From assembly GCA_020200155.1 (NCBI GenBank), contig JAIVJG010000158.1, positions 1-35,881 on the forward strand: a stretch of 35,881 nt of DNA, read 5' to 3'. Origin of the DNA: Acidobacteriota bacterium (lineage in GTDB: Bacteria; Acidobacteriota; Blastocatellia; Pyrinomonadales; Pyrinomonadaceae). The translations under genes were made by a program, and so were the position numbers. Position 1 is the first letter of the stretch. Every line of letters begins with the position of its first letter. Positions 1 through 7,518 of this stretch are shown in pieces. Under the pieces are notes generated by a model. The model had not been told where the DNA came from. It saw only the letters and a program-made list of their open reading frames with translations, and ran no database searches.

Positions 1-231
1 CGTCAGGTTTCGTCGCCGGTGCGCTGGCGCGAATCGGTTGAACTTCTGACGCATGAAGGCGTGACGACGTTCGTCGAAGTCGGCCCCGGTAAGGTACTTT
101 GTGGTTTGGTCAGGCAGACAGCGTCCGAGGCGCGCGGCCTGAATGTGGAGGACGTGGCGAGCCTCGAAGCCGCGCGCACGGCTCTCGCTGGAACGACGAA
201 ATCGAGCGAGCAAACGGCGGCAGGCGGCTAA
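1..231 (+). CDS. fabD: Malonyl-CoA:ACP transacylase, C-terminal fragment
   Basis: This is the last 76 codons of an enzyme that loads malonyl groups from CoA onto acyl carrier protein in fatty acid synthesis. The frame is open from base 1, so the gene begins outside the window. The tail reads [11 protein letters not shown], then [20 protein letters not shown], which is the typical FabD C-terminus: the VEVGPGKVL strand-turn and the hydrophobic final helix. A short variable Ala/Ser/Thr-rich end leads to TAA at 229-231. It lies directly upstream of acpP and fabF on the same strand, as in many fab clusters, which supports the call. The catalytic Ser and His are outside the window and cannot be checked. 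Confidence 0.9.
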   Translation, partial: RQVSSPVRWRESVELLTHEGVTTFVEVGPGKVLCGLVRQTASEARGLNVEDVASLEAARTALAGTTKSSEQTAAGG

Positions 232-325
232 CGCAATGCTCGTCCGCTCATCGCGGCTGGCGCGTGAATTTTGGACGCCGGCTTTCAAGCTTTCCCACTT
301 TTTGTCTATCAGAGGAGCAGGAATA

Positions 326-571
326 ATGGCCGATCAAGAGATCGAAAATAAAGTTAAGCAGATCATCATTGACGAGCTGGGCGTGGACGAGAACGAGGTG
401 ACGCCCAACGCGCGCTTCATTGACGACCTCGGGGCCGACTCGCTCGACACCGTCGAACTCGTGATGCGTTTCGAGGAAGAGTTCGGCATCGAGATTCCGG
501 ACGAGGACGCCGAAAAGATTCAGAGCGTCCGCGACGCTTACAACTACATTGACCAGCACCAGAAGAAATAG
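326..571 (+). CDS. acpP: Acyl carrier protein
   Basis: The 81-residue cytosolic carrier protein holds the growing acyl chain on a 4'-phosphopantetheine arm. The sequence has the helix I start [19 protein letters not shown], the prosthetic-group motif [15 protein letters not shown] with the modified Ser at residue 39, and the acidic helices II and III ([15 protein letters not shown]). Length and charge are normal for the family. The start is ATG 326, preceded by AGAGGAG at 311-317. A longer in-frame reading back to base 143 overlaps the end of fabD in another frame and is not needed. It lies between fabD and fabF, so it is probably co-transcribed with them. Confidence 0.97.
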   Translation: MADQEIENKVKQIIIDELGVDENEVTPNARFIDDLGADSLDTVELVMRFEEEFGIEIPDEDAEKIQSVRDAYNYIDQHQKK

Positions 572-732
572 CATCCGCGCGTTCGTCCGGGGCCGTCAAC
601 AGGGATGGTGCAATTTGCCCTCCCTGAGACTCGCACAGGCCTCTTCCGTTGGCCGCCGTTGCGACTCGTCTGTCGTGTGTCTCCGGGCGCGCAGGAGGGG
701 CGTGCGTGTCGCCGCCCGAAGCTACTCCCCCT

Positions 733-740
733 GGAAGGAG
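733..740 (+). promoter_or_regulatory. Ribosome binding site that fixes a TTG start for fabF
   Basis: GGAAGGAG lies 8 bases before TTG 749. No ATG or GTG in the frame has a comparable site. Starting here puts the catalytic residues of FabF at exactly the E. coli numbers (163, 303, 340), so the TTG start is well supported. Confidence 0.8.
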
Positions 741-748
741 CAACTATT

Positions 749-1990
749 TTGAAACGTCGCGTCGTGGTTACGGGCATCGGCCTCGTCACCCCCTGCGGAA
801 ACACGGTCGGGGACACCTGGGACGCCCTCATGCACGGGCGCAGTGGCGTGGGCTACATCCAGAAGTTCGACACGGAAAAATTCTCCGTGAAAATTGCCGC
901 CGAGGTGCGAGACTTTGATCCCCTCAAGTTCATCGAGAAAAAAGAAGCCCGCAAGATGGGTTCTTTCATTCACTACGCCATCGCCGCTTCGGACGAGGCG
1001 CTCGCCGACAGCAATCTCAAGGTGACTGAAGAAATCGGCGAGCGCGTCGGCACTTATATCAGCAGCGGCATCGGCGACTTCTGGGCCATTGAGCGCGAGC
1101 ACTTAAAGATGCTCAACGAAGGGCCGCATCGCGTCTCGCCTTTTTTCATCCCGTCCGCCATCGTCAATCTCGCCGCCGGGCAGGTCTCGATACGCAACCG
1201 TGCGAAGGGGCCGATCTCCGCCACGGCGACGGCCTGCTCCGCCGGCGGGCACGCCATCGGCGATAGCTTCAAAATAATCCAGCGCGACGACGCCGACGTG
1301 ATGATCTGCGGCGGCGCGGAATCCGCCATCACGCCGATGAGCGTCGCGGGTTTCGCGGCGATGCGCGCAATGTCCACGCGCAACGACGACCCCGCACACG
1401 CGTCGCGCCCTTTCGAGCGCGACCGCGACGGCTTCGTCATTGGCGAGGGCGCGGGGATTATGATCCTCGAAGAGTTGGAGTTTGCCAGAAAACGCGGCGC
1501 ACGCATCTACGCCGAACTGGTCGGATACGGCAACACCGCCGACGCCTTTCACATCACGATGCCGGATGAGACCGCTTCCGGCCCCGCGCGCGTGATGCAG
1601 ATGGCGATTCGAGACGCGGGCGTCTCGCCCGACGTGGTTGATTACATCAACGCGCACGGCACGTCCACTCCGTACAACGACAAGTTCGAGACGCTGGCAA
1701 TCAAGAAGACATTCGGCGAGCGAGCCTACAAGATGGCCGTCAGTTCCACGAAGTCCATGACGGGCCACCTGCTCGGCGCGTCCGGCGGCATCGAGGCTGT
1801 TTTCTCCGTGCTCGCCATCACGGAGGGGAAACTGCCGCCGACGATCAACTACGTCAATCCCGACCCGGACTGCGACCTCGACTACGTGCCGAATGAGCCG
1901 CGCGAGGCGCGAATCTCCTACGCACTCTCCAACAGTTTCGGCTTCGGGGGGACGAACGTGTCGCTCCTTTTCAAACGCTACGAGGAATGA
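749..1990 (+). CDS. fabF: Beta-ketoacyl-ACP synthase II
   Basis: This condensing enzyme elongates acyl-ACP with malonyl-ACP in type II fatty acid synthesis. The TTG start at 749, backed by a strong ribosome binding site, gives 413 residues, the usual FabF length. An ATG at 605 would add 48 residues that look unlike FabF. The thiolase-fold catalytic triad is complete: Cys163 in TACSAGG, His303 in NAHGTSTPYND and His340 in KSMTGHLLGASG. The N-terminus RRVVVTGIGLVTPCG and the C-terminal SFGFGGTNVSLLF glycine loop are also standard. It follows acpP after a 177-base spacer in which I see nothing coding. It probably works with the ACP and FabD encoded just upstream. Confidence 0.96.
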   Translation: MKRRVVVTGIGLVTPCGNTVGDTWDALMHGRSGVGYIQKFDTEKFSVKIAAEVRDFDPLKFIEKKEARKMGSFIHYAIAASDEALADSNLKVTEEIGERVGTYISSGIGDFWAIEREHLKMLNEGPHRVSPFFIPSAIVNLAAGQVSIRNRAKGPISATATACSAGGHAIGDSFKIIQRDDADVMICGGAESAITPMSVAGFAAMRAMSTRNDDPAHASRPFERDRDGFVIGEGAGIMILEELEFARKRGARIYAELVGYGNTADAFHITMPDETASGPARVMQMAIRDAGVSPDVVDYINAHGTSTPYNDKFETLAIKKTFGERAYKMAVSSTKSMTGHLLGASGGIEAVFSVLAITEGKLPPTINYVNPDPDCDLDYVPNEPREARISYALSNSFGFGGTNVSLLFKRYEE

Positions 1991-2031
1991 AAGCGGTAGC
2001 CTGTAGTCAGTGGGCAGCATCAAAGCTCTTT

Positions 2032-2073
2032 CTACTGGCTCCCGACTACTGGTTCCTATCTACTGTCTATGAA
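2032..2073 (+). repeat. 14-bp-period CTACTG direct repeat in front of etfB
   Basis: CTACTG begins at 2032, 2046 and 2060, an exact 14-base period. The first two units agree at 10 of 14 positions; the third is diverged and runs into the ATG of etfB at 2069. A partly complementary segment (GTAGTCAGT, 2003-2011) lies upstream and could pair with GACTACTGG at 2044-2052. No normal ribosome binding site is present in the tract. Confidence 0.6.
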
Positions 2074-2845
2074 AATCATCGTTTTAATGAAGCAGGTCGG
2101 GAACAAGGACGCGATCCTGCGTATCAACAGGGACGAAACGTGGATTGAAGAGGGTGATCTCTCTTTCGAGGTCAACGAGTCGGACGGTTACGCGCTCGAA
2201 GAAGCTTTGAGGCTCAGGGAGAAGCACGGCGGCGAGGTCGTCGTCTGCTCGATGGGGCCGCAGCGGGTCAAGAGTGTTATCAAGGACGCGCTCGCGCGCG
2301 GGGCCGACCGTGCCATCCACATTGCCGGCGATGATCTCGCGCACGTCGGGCCTTTCGCCTCGGCGACCATTCTCGCAGAGGCCATCCACGGCGAACAGCC
2401 AGACCTCGTGTTGACCGGCCTCCAGTCAGACGACTACGGCTTCGCGCAAACAGGCGTCATCCTCGCCGAACTCCTGAAATTTCCGCACGCCACCATCGTC
2501 ATCGAAGTTGACGCATCGGGCGAGCGCCTACGCGTCAAACGAGAGTTGGAGAGCGGCTGGTATCAGTGGTATTCGATGCCGACGCCTGCCTTGCTGACGA
2601 TACAGTCCGGCATCAGCCAGATACGCTATGCCACGCTCAAAGGAATCATGGCGGCGAAAAAGAAAGAGATCAGGGAGGTGACGCCCTCAGCCGAAGCCCT
2701 GAGCGGCGCGGCTCAACACCAGCGCGTCACGAAAATCTATTTCCCGCTCAAGACCAAGCAGACACAATTCCTCGGCAACGGCGACGCCAAAGCAGGGGCC
2801 GCCCAACTCGCGGAAAAGCTGCGCACCGAAGCAAGGGTAATATAG
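2069..2845 (+). CDS. etfB: Electron transfer flavoprotein beta subunit
   Basis: The 258-residue beta subunit of ETF, with EtfA, carries electrons from acyl-CoA and other flavin dehydrogenases to the quinone pool. The N-terminus MKIIVLMKQV is typical. The central adenine-nucleotide alpha-hydrolase-like fold contains AREGADRAIHI-like and VLTGLQSDDYGFAQTG segments. The ETF-beta signature region, near residues 155-200, includes RELESGWYQ, MPTPALLTI and the Lys-rich IMAAKKKEI. Its ATG has no clear ribosome binding site and is preceded by a short direct repeat. etfA follows 82 bases downstream in the same direction, as expected for subunits of one heterodimer. Confidence 0.95.
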   Translation: MKIIVLMKQVGNKDAILRINRDETWIEEGDLSFEVNESDGYALEEALRLREKHGGEVVVCSMGPQRVKSVIKDALARGADRAIHIAGDDLAHVGPFASATILAEAIHGEQPDLVLTGLQSDDYGFAQTGVILAELLKFPHATIVIEVDASGERLRVKRELESGWYQWYSMPTPALLTIQSGISQIRYATLKGIMAAKKKEIREVTPSAEALSGAAQHQRVTKIYFPLKTKQTQFLGNGDAKAGAAQLAEKLRTEARVI

Positions 2846-2907
2846 ACATAAAGATTTAATCGTTTGTCGTGAGTAGCGAAATTCGATTCCTCCGCTTCAC
2901 GGTCTGC

Positions 2908-2927
2908 GATTGAAGATTGACGAAAAT
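2908..2927 (+). repeat. Interspersed GATTGA/GATTGAC repeat, copy before etfA
   Basis: The tract GATTGAAGATTGACGAAAAT ends one base before the etfA ATG at 2928. A near-identical tract precedes oppD (13804-13822). No Shine-Dalgarno sequence is seen here, so the repeat occupies the position where one would lie. The TTG at 2910 inside it is unlikely to be the real start. Confidence 0.6.
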
Positions 2928-3905
2928 ATGAGTAACGGAATTTTAGTTTTTGCAGAGCATCGCGCGGGCGCTTTTAACAAAACTTCGTTTGAGGCAATCG
3001 CGGCGGCGCAACAGTTGGGTACGTCGCTCCAGCAACCCGTGACGGCAGTCGTCCTCTTTACCGACGACAGCCTCGCGCGCGAGGTCGCCGCCTACAACGT
3101 CGCCAAAGTCATCTCGGCTGAGAACCCAAGCCTGGCCGAGTACACTCCGGACGCTTACACGGACGCGATGGAGCAAGTCGTGCGCGCGACCGACCCGCAG
3201 TACGTCATCATGCCGCACACTTATCTCGTGCGCGACTACGCGCCAAAACTCTCCGCGCGTTTCGGCAAAGGCGTCATCAGCGATTGCATACGCGCCAACG
3301 CTTCCGGCGATAGAGTGACGTTTTCGCGTCGTATCTTCCTCGGAAAAATTGACGCCGACGTGGTGTCGGATGGCGAGCCGCCGGTCTTCGCGACTTTCCA
3401 GTCCGGCGCGTACCGCGCAGAGCAGGCGGAGAAGGGGTCGGGCGCGCAAATCGAGTCTATGCCGGTCGAGGTGGGCGAGGTGCGGATGCAGCCGGAGCCG
3501 GCATTCCAGGAGGTTAAGCAGGCAGTTGACCTGACGAAGACGGACGTGATCGTCGCCATCGGTCGCGGCATCAAGAGCCAGGAGAATATCGCGCTCGCGC
3601 AAGGTCTGGCCGATGCTCTCGGCGGCGACCTGGCCGCATCGCGCCCGATTTGCGATGCGGGATGGTTGCCGATTGACAGGCAGATCGGCTCGTCCGGGCA
3701 GACGGTCGCTCCAAAGCTCTACGTCGCGCTCGGCATCTCCGGCGCGATCCAGCACCTCGTCGGCATGAAGAACGCGGGCACTATCGTCGCCGTCAACAAA
3801 GACCCGGAGGCCCCGATTTTTGATATCGCCGATTACGGCATCGTGGGCGACCTCTTTGAAGTCGTGCCTGTGTTGACCGAAGAAATCAAGAGGCTAAAGG
3901 GTTAA
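2928..3905 (+). CDS. etfA: Electron transfer flavoprotein alpha subunit
   Basis: The 325-residue FAD-carrying subunit of ETF partners EtfB. The start is ATG 2928 ([12 protein letters not shown]), matching the usual EtfA N-terminus; an in-frame TTG at 2910 lies within a repeat. The N-terminal domain spans about residues 1-185. The C-terminal FAD domain, about residues 195-325, has [13 protein letters not shown], the ETF-alpha signature [20 protein letters not shown] and [20 protein letters not shown], with the Arg, Ser and Asp residues that contact FAD. It is followed by a strong terminator at 3930-3961. No ETF:quinone oxidoreductase or acyl-CoA dehydrogenase gene lies nearby, so the electron donor and acceptor cannot be read from this window. 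Confidence 0.95.
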   Translation: MSNGILVFAEHRAGAFNKTSFEAIAAAQQLGTSLQQPVTAVVLFTDDSLAREVAAYNVAKVISAENPSLAEYTPDAYTDAMEQVVRATDPQYVIMPHTYLVRDYAPKLSARFGKGVISDCIRANASGDRVTFSRRIFLGKIDADVVSDGEPPVFATFQSGAYRAEQAEKGSGAQIESMPVEVGEVRMQPEPAFQEVKQAVDLTKTDVIVAIGRGIKSQENIALAQGLADALGGDLAASRPICDAGWLPIDRQIGSSGQTVAPKLYVALGISGAIQHLVGMKNAGTIVAVNKDPEAPIFDIADYGIVGDLFEVVPVLTEEIKRLKG

Positions 3906-3929
3906 CTCTAACGCTGTTTCATATCCGCA

Positions 3930-3961
3930 GGGCGGCGCTTCGTCTGAAGGCCGCCCTTTTT
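3930..3961 (+). terminator. Rho-independent terminator after etfA
   Basis: GGGCGGC (3930-3936) pairs with GCCGCCC (3950-3956). Inside that, CTTC pairs with GAAG around a GTCT loop, with one bulged G. TTTTT at 3957-3961 follows. It separates etfBA from the convergent SCO gene and has a U-tract only for the plus strand. Confidence 0.85.
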
Positions 3962-3993
3962 GTTAATGAGTGGTGAATAAGTTGGGTGAGGTC

Positions 3994-4923
3994 TCAGGAA
4001 TGTTGCGTATGAACGTCTGCGTCCTTCGACATTAACTCTTTCAGGTCTCGCAGCAACTCGATGGGCTTCCACTCGTTACCGTGATAGAGCTTAAAGAGTT
4101 TTCCGTCAGGTGCGATGATTGCCGTGCGCAAGGAGTGGACGATCTGACCTTTCTCCGTGAAATAAGCTAAGCCGAAGAATTGTGCCAAACGCTTGATCTC
4201 TTCCGCATCTCCGGTCGCAAATTCCCATGTGTCGAACTTCTCCTCGCCATACTTCTCCGTGTGCGCCGCCCCGTAGCTGCGTAAAACTTTAGCTGTGTCG
4301 TAGGCCGGGTCGAGTGTGACGCTCAGAAGATGCGCCTTCGGGACGAGGGTGGGGTCTTTCTGTAACTCTCGGTTAATCTCTGCAAAGTTGGTGCTCATGA
4401 GCGTGCAGTAATCCGGCAGGGGACAGCGAGTGTAGATGAAAGTGATGAGCAACGCGCGACCACGGTACTGTGAAAGGCGGATAGGCTTGTTGTCCTGATT
4501 GACCAGCGGGAAATCAGGAACCGTCGCTCCTTCGCGTGGCTCAACAGGGTTGACGCTGATGGTTGTATTGTCGCCAGCTGGCGCGTTCTTCGTGATGATC
4601 GGGTCTTCGAGCCAGACACCGGCGTCAGCCACTACGAGCGTGGCCTGAATTTGATCTCCGCTCGCGACGGTGCGGAGCGCGTCGTCCTTCAGTGTGAAGG
4701 GCATCGCCATCGCCGGCATGAGTCCGACCACCTCTTCGTGGTCAATCAAGACCTGTGCGTGTGCTCGATCAACTGAGACGACCTTCCCTTTAAGTTGATA
4801 GCGTTGTCCATGGGCTTTCGACTGAGCACAGGAAAGGAAGGTCGCGCCAACAAGTAGCGGGATCAGAAGTAAGAAAGCGAATCCGGGCCGATGTGTAGCT
4901 ACAGTGTGGGTTGACTCATTCAT
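3994..4923 (-). CDS. SCO1/SenC-family copper chaperone fused to a CusF-like copper-binding domain
   Basis: This predicted exported copper-binding thiol protein of 309 residues probably delivers copper to a cytochrome oxidase CuA site or another cuproenzyme. The start at 4923 (MNESTHTV) gives a signal sequence (hydrophobic residues 14-30) ending FLSC at Cys32, a slightly non-standard lipobox. Residues 44-100 resemble CusF/DUF copper domains (DHEEVVGLMPAMAMPF with Met69, Met72 and Met74). Residues 133-300 are the thioredoxin-like SCO domain with Cys167, Cys173 and His263. The two Cys are separated by five residues (CPLPDYC), not the classic three, a variant I recall in some SCO proteins. An upstream in-frame start at 5049 would add an unlikely 42 residues. 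No oxidase genes are nearby. Confidence 0.85.
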   Translation of the reverse strand: MNESTHTVATHRPGFAFLLLIPLLVGATFLSCAQSKAHGQRYQLKGKVVSVDRAHAQVLIDHEEVVGLMPAMAMPFTLKDDALRTVASGDQIQATLVVADAGVWLEDPIITKNAPAGDNTTISVNPVEPREGATVPDFPLVNQDNKPIRLSQYRGRALLITFIYTRCPLPDYCTLMSTNFAEINRELQKDPTLVPKAHLLSVTLDPAYDTAKVLRSYGAAHTEKYGEEKFDTWEFATGDAEEIKRLAQFFGLAYFTEKGQIVHSLRTAIIAPDGKLFKLYHGNEWKPIELLRDLKELMSKDADVHTQHS

Positions 4924-5188
4924 AGAGTCGAATTGTCCGATAGATATTTGCGCCGTGCAACTTTCAGCGGCTTGGCGTTGAGCTGGAAAGGAAATTGATG
5001 AGATGCACGATGCAAAATAAGCCCGACACATTCCTCGTCGCGCACGCAACCCTCGAATTGAATGCCAGCATCTACTTCAGACAACAGAGAGTTGTTTGAT
5101 CAGAACAGTTGTTGCTGCGCGTGTGATGAGATTAAGTGCACGCACGCGTGCTACGTTTCTATCTTCTCGGAATTTAACTCGCGACCCC

Positions 5189-5194
5189 AAGAGG
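5189..5194 (+). promoter_or_regulatory. Candidate ribosome binding site for the TTG start of the response regulator
   Basis: AAGAGG lies 11 bases before TTG 5206. That start removes a 48-codon Cys-rich stretch and begins the protein right at the receiver domain (LQQIKILYAED). The spacing is a little long, so this is moderate support only. Confidence 0.4.
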
Positions 5195-5205
5195 CAGCAA
5201 AAATC

Positions 5206-5622
5206 TTGCAACAGATCAAAATCCTATACGCCGAAGACTACGATCTTGTTCTTTTCACAGTCAAACAATTACTCGAACTCGAAGGCTGGTCGGTTGAAAT
5301 ATGTCGCGATGGCGCGGCATGTTTGAAAAAGCTCGAAAGCAGAGAACACTTCGACGTGATTGTCCTTGATACCGAACTGCCTGAAGTCTGCGGCCTTGAA
5401 TTACTACGCCGCTCGCGCACGCTCGATCACAGGACAAGCACACCTGTCATTATCTTTTCCTCTGGAGAGCGGGAGTCCGAGTCGCGAAGCGCCGGGGCAG
5501 ACGCCTATCTCAATAAGCCAGCCGGTATCAGAGACTTGGTTCAAACCATTGAGAATCTGCTCTACAAGCACGGCGAGCAACTGAACGCTTCGCACGCACC
5601 TGCCTCAAGAAAATACCTGTAG
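5206..5622 (+). CDS. Single-domain response regulator (receiver only)
   Basis: This is a CheY-like receiver that takes a phosphoryl group from a histidine kinase. From TTG 5206 it is 138 residues. The acidic pair lies in ILYAEDYD, the phosphoacceptor is Asp55 in VIVLDTELPE, the Ser/Thr switch position is in VIIFSSGE, and the conserved Lys104 is in YLNKPAG. No output domain follows, so it signals through protein contact. The reading frame is open further upstream to ATG 5062. That version would add 48 residues with six Cys in 14 positions (CCCACDEIKCTHAC), and I cannot rule it out. It is divergent from the copper chaperone gene. No histidine kinase gene is adjacent. Confidence 0.8.
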   Translation: MQQIKILYAEDYDLVLFTVKQLLELEGWSVEICRDGAACLKKLESREHFDVIVLDTELPEVCGLELLRRSRTLDHRTSTPVIIFSSGERESESRSAGADAYLNKPAGIRDLVQTIENLLYKHGEQLNASHAPASRKYL

Positions 5623-5718
5623 ACACACATCCGCCCACACCTATCAGCGCATCAACAGATTTGCCGGTCGAATATGTCCAGCATAGATGAAACTGTGCTA
5701 GGATTCTACCATCTTCCG

Positions 5719-6675
5719 ATGAACACAGTGGTTAAAGAGAGCGAGACTGCGCGGGCGAGAGTGCTGGAGGGCGCGCGCGTCGCAGGTGAGATCAAGCGCG
5801 AAGTGGCCGAGGTGGTTGAGCGGCTTCGACGCGACCGGGCGGTCACGCCTTGCCTGGTTGTCGTTCGCGTTGGCGACGACCCGGCCTCGGCTGTCTATGT
5901 GCGTAATAAGGTGCGAATGTGTGAGGAGCTGGGAATTCGTTCAGAGCATCACGCGCTCCCGGCAGACACGGATACGGAGCAAGTGTTGAGGTTAATCGCC
6001 TCGTTCAACGCACGCGAAGACGTTGATGGGATACTTGTGCAGTTGCCGCTGCCGCGCGCGGTGGACGAGCGCCGCGTCGTCGAGGCGATTGACCCGTCGA
6101 AGGACGTTGACGGATTTCACCCGGTAAATATCGGGCTACTCGTCCTCCGCCGGCCCGCGATGGTGCCGTGCACGCCCCTCGGCATCCTGGAATTGTTGAC
6201 GAGGGAGGGTGTTGAGATTTCGGGCCGGCGCGTGTGCGTCGTGGGGCGTAGCCAGATCGTGGGTCGGCCCGTCGCGGAGTTGCTGTTACAGCGCGACGCG
6301 ACCGTCACCATTTGCCACTCGCGCACGCAAGACCTCCCGTCGGCCACGCGCGAGGCGGACATCCTCATCGCCGCCGTGGGGCGCGCGGCGTTCATACGCA
6401 AAGAGCACGTCAAGCCCGGCGCGGTGGTGATTGATGTCGGTATCAATCGCGTAACGGACGAAGCGCAGGCGCTTGATTTCTTTGGCGAGAGCGCGGAGAA
6501 ACGTCTGAAGACGATCAGGGAGCGCGGCTACACGCTCGTCGGCGACGTGCACCCGGCAGAGGTAGCGAAAGTGGCGGGCTGGCTAACGCCTGTGCCCGGC
6601 GGAGTCGGCCCGCTGACTGTCGTGATGCTGATGCAGAACACCGTCACGGCGGCGCTGCGAAGGCGCGGACTGTGA
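5719..6675 (+). CDS. folD: Bifunctional methylenetetrahydrofolate dehydrogenase/cyclohydrolase
   Basis: FolD interconverts 5,10-methylene-, 5,10-methenyl- and 10-formyl-tetrahydrofolate using NADP, in the cytosol. The start at ATG 5719 gives 318 residues; ATG 5674 would add 15 residues of no recognisable family sequence. Catalytic Tyr60 and Lys64 are in YVRNK, Gln108 is in GILVQLPLP and Asp131 is in KDVDGFHP. The dinucleotide-binding region has CTPLGILELL, VVGRSQIVGRP and ICHSRT. The C-terminal PGGVGPLTVVMLMQNT is intact. A slightly longer spacer (DFFGESAEKRLKTI) sits before VGDVHP. It is followed by coaE after 57 bases; the two are probably co-transcribed housekeeping genes. Confidence 0.96.
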   Translation: MNTVVKESETARARVLEGARVAGEIKREVAEVVERLRRDRAVTPCLVVVRVGDDPASAVYVRNKVRMCEELGIRSEHHALPADTDTEQVLRLIASFNAREDVDGILVQLPLPRAVDERRVVEAIDPSKDVDGFHPVNIGLLVLRRPAMVPCTPLGILELLTREGVEISGRRVCVVGRSQIVGRPVAELLLQRDATVTICHSRTQDLPSATREADILIAAVGRAAFIRKEHVKPGAVVIDVGINRVTDEAQALDFFGESAEKRLKTIRERGYTLVGDVHPAEVAKVAGWLTPVPGGVGPLTVVMLMQNTVTAALRRRGL

Positions 6676-6732
6676 GTTAGTGAATCATAAATCGAGAAAA
6701 ACGGTTCTCGCCTATTGGCGATTGACTGGAAT

Positions 6733-7365
6733 ATGCTGCGCGTCGGATTAACAGGCTCAATCGCGGTCGGCAAGTCATTCGTTACGGGCGTGCTGAGTGA
6801 GCTTGGCTGTCATGTGCTGGACGCCGACGCGGTGGCGCGGGGCGTGGTCGCGCAGGGAACGCCGGGCCTGCGCGCGCTGGTTGAAGCGTTCGGGAATGAC
6901 ATTCTTCAGGCGGACGGTACGCTTGATCGCGCAAGGCTGGGGGCGCTCGTCTTCGCCGACGCCTTGAAGCGTATACGCTTGAACGCACTGCTTCATCCGC
7001 GCATCATGGAGGCGCAGGACGAGCAGTTGCGACGCTGGGAGGAGATTGACCCGCTTGGAATCGCGGTCGTGGACGCAGCCCTGTTGATAGAGTCTGGCGG
7101 GTACAAGCGTTTTGACAAACTGATCGTCGTCCACTGTCGCCCGGAACTCCAACTCGAAAGGTTGATGCGGCGTAATGATCTGGCGCGCGACGAGGCGGAA
7201 CAGCGAATCGTCGCACAGATGCCGCAGGAACAAAAAATGAGCTACGCTGATTTCACGATAGACACTTCCGATGGATTCGACGACACGCGCAGACAGGTGA
7301 GTGAAGTTTATAATGCTCTCCGCCCGCTGGCTGCCAGCGAAGGCGCGGAAGCCGGAACGCGTTGA
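6733..7365 (+). CDS. coaE: Dephospho-CoA kinase
   Basis: CoaE phosphorylates the 3'-hydroxyl of dephospho-CoA, the last step of coenzyme A synthesis. From ATG 6733 the protein has 210 residues, the usual length. The P-loop GSIAVGKS is at residues 8-15. The LDADAVAR segment, HPRIMEAQD and the lid-region RNDLARDEAEQRI with the following QMPQEQKMSYADFTIDTS are all characteristic. A TTG at 6715 in the same frame would add six residues and lies in a GATTGAC-containing stretch. The gene is close behind folD. The C-terminus (residues 195-210) is a short variable tail. Confidence 0.94.
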   Translation: MLRVGLTGSIAVGKSFVTGVLSELGCHVLDADAVARGVVAQGTPGLRALVEAFGNDILQADGTLDRARLGALVFADALKRIRLNALLHPRIMEAQDEQLRRWEEIDPLGIAVVDAALLIESGGYKRFDKLIVVHCRPELQLERLMRRNDLARDEAEQRIVAQMPQEQKMSYADFTIDTSDGFDDTRRQVSEVYNALRPLAASEGAEAGTR

Positions 7366-7518
7366 CGCGTTAGTCCGGCAGCGAGGGTGATGAAGAAAGG
7401 TCGCGCACACTCAAAGACGGTTGCTGACGAGCATGGGCACGACGACGCCCGGACGACGAACGCCCGCTCAACGCACTTGCCGCGTTTGCTCCGCGCGAAT
7501 ACATCCAACCTTCGCTTC

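Noticed and set aside
5655-5705. Possible promoter before folD (TTGCCG, 17-base spacer, TAGATG)
   Set aside because: Only weak matches to both boxes, and it overlaps a possible alternative start. Not enough to call.
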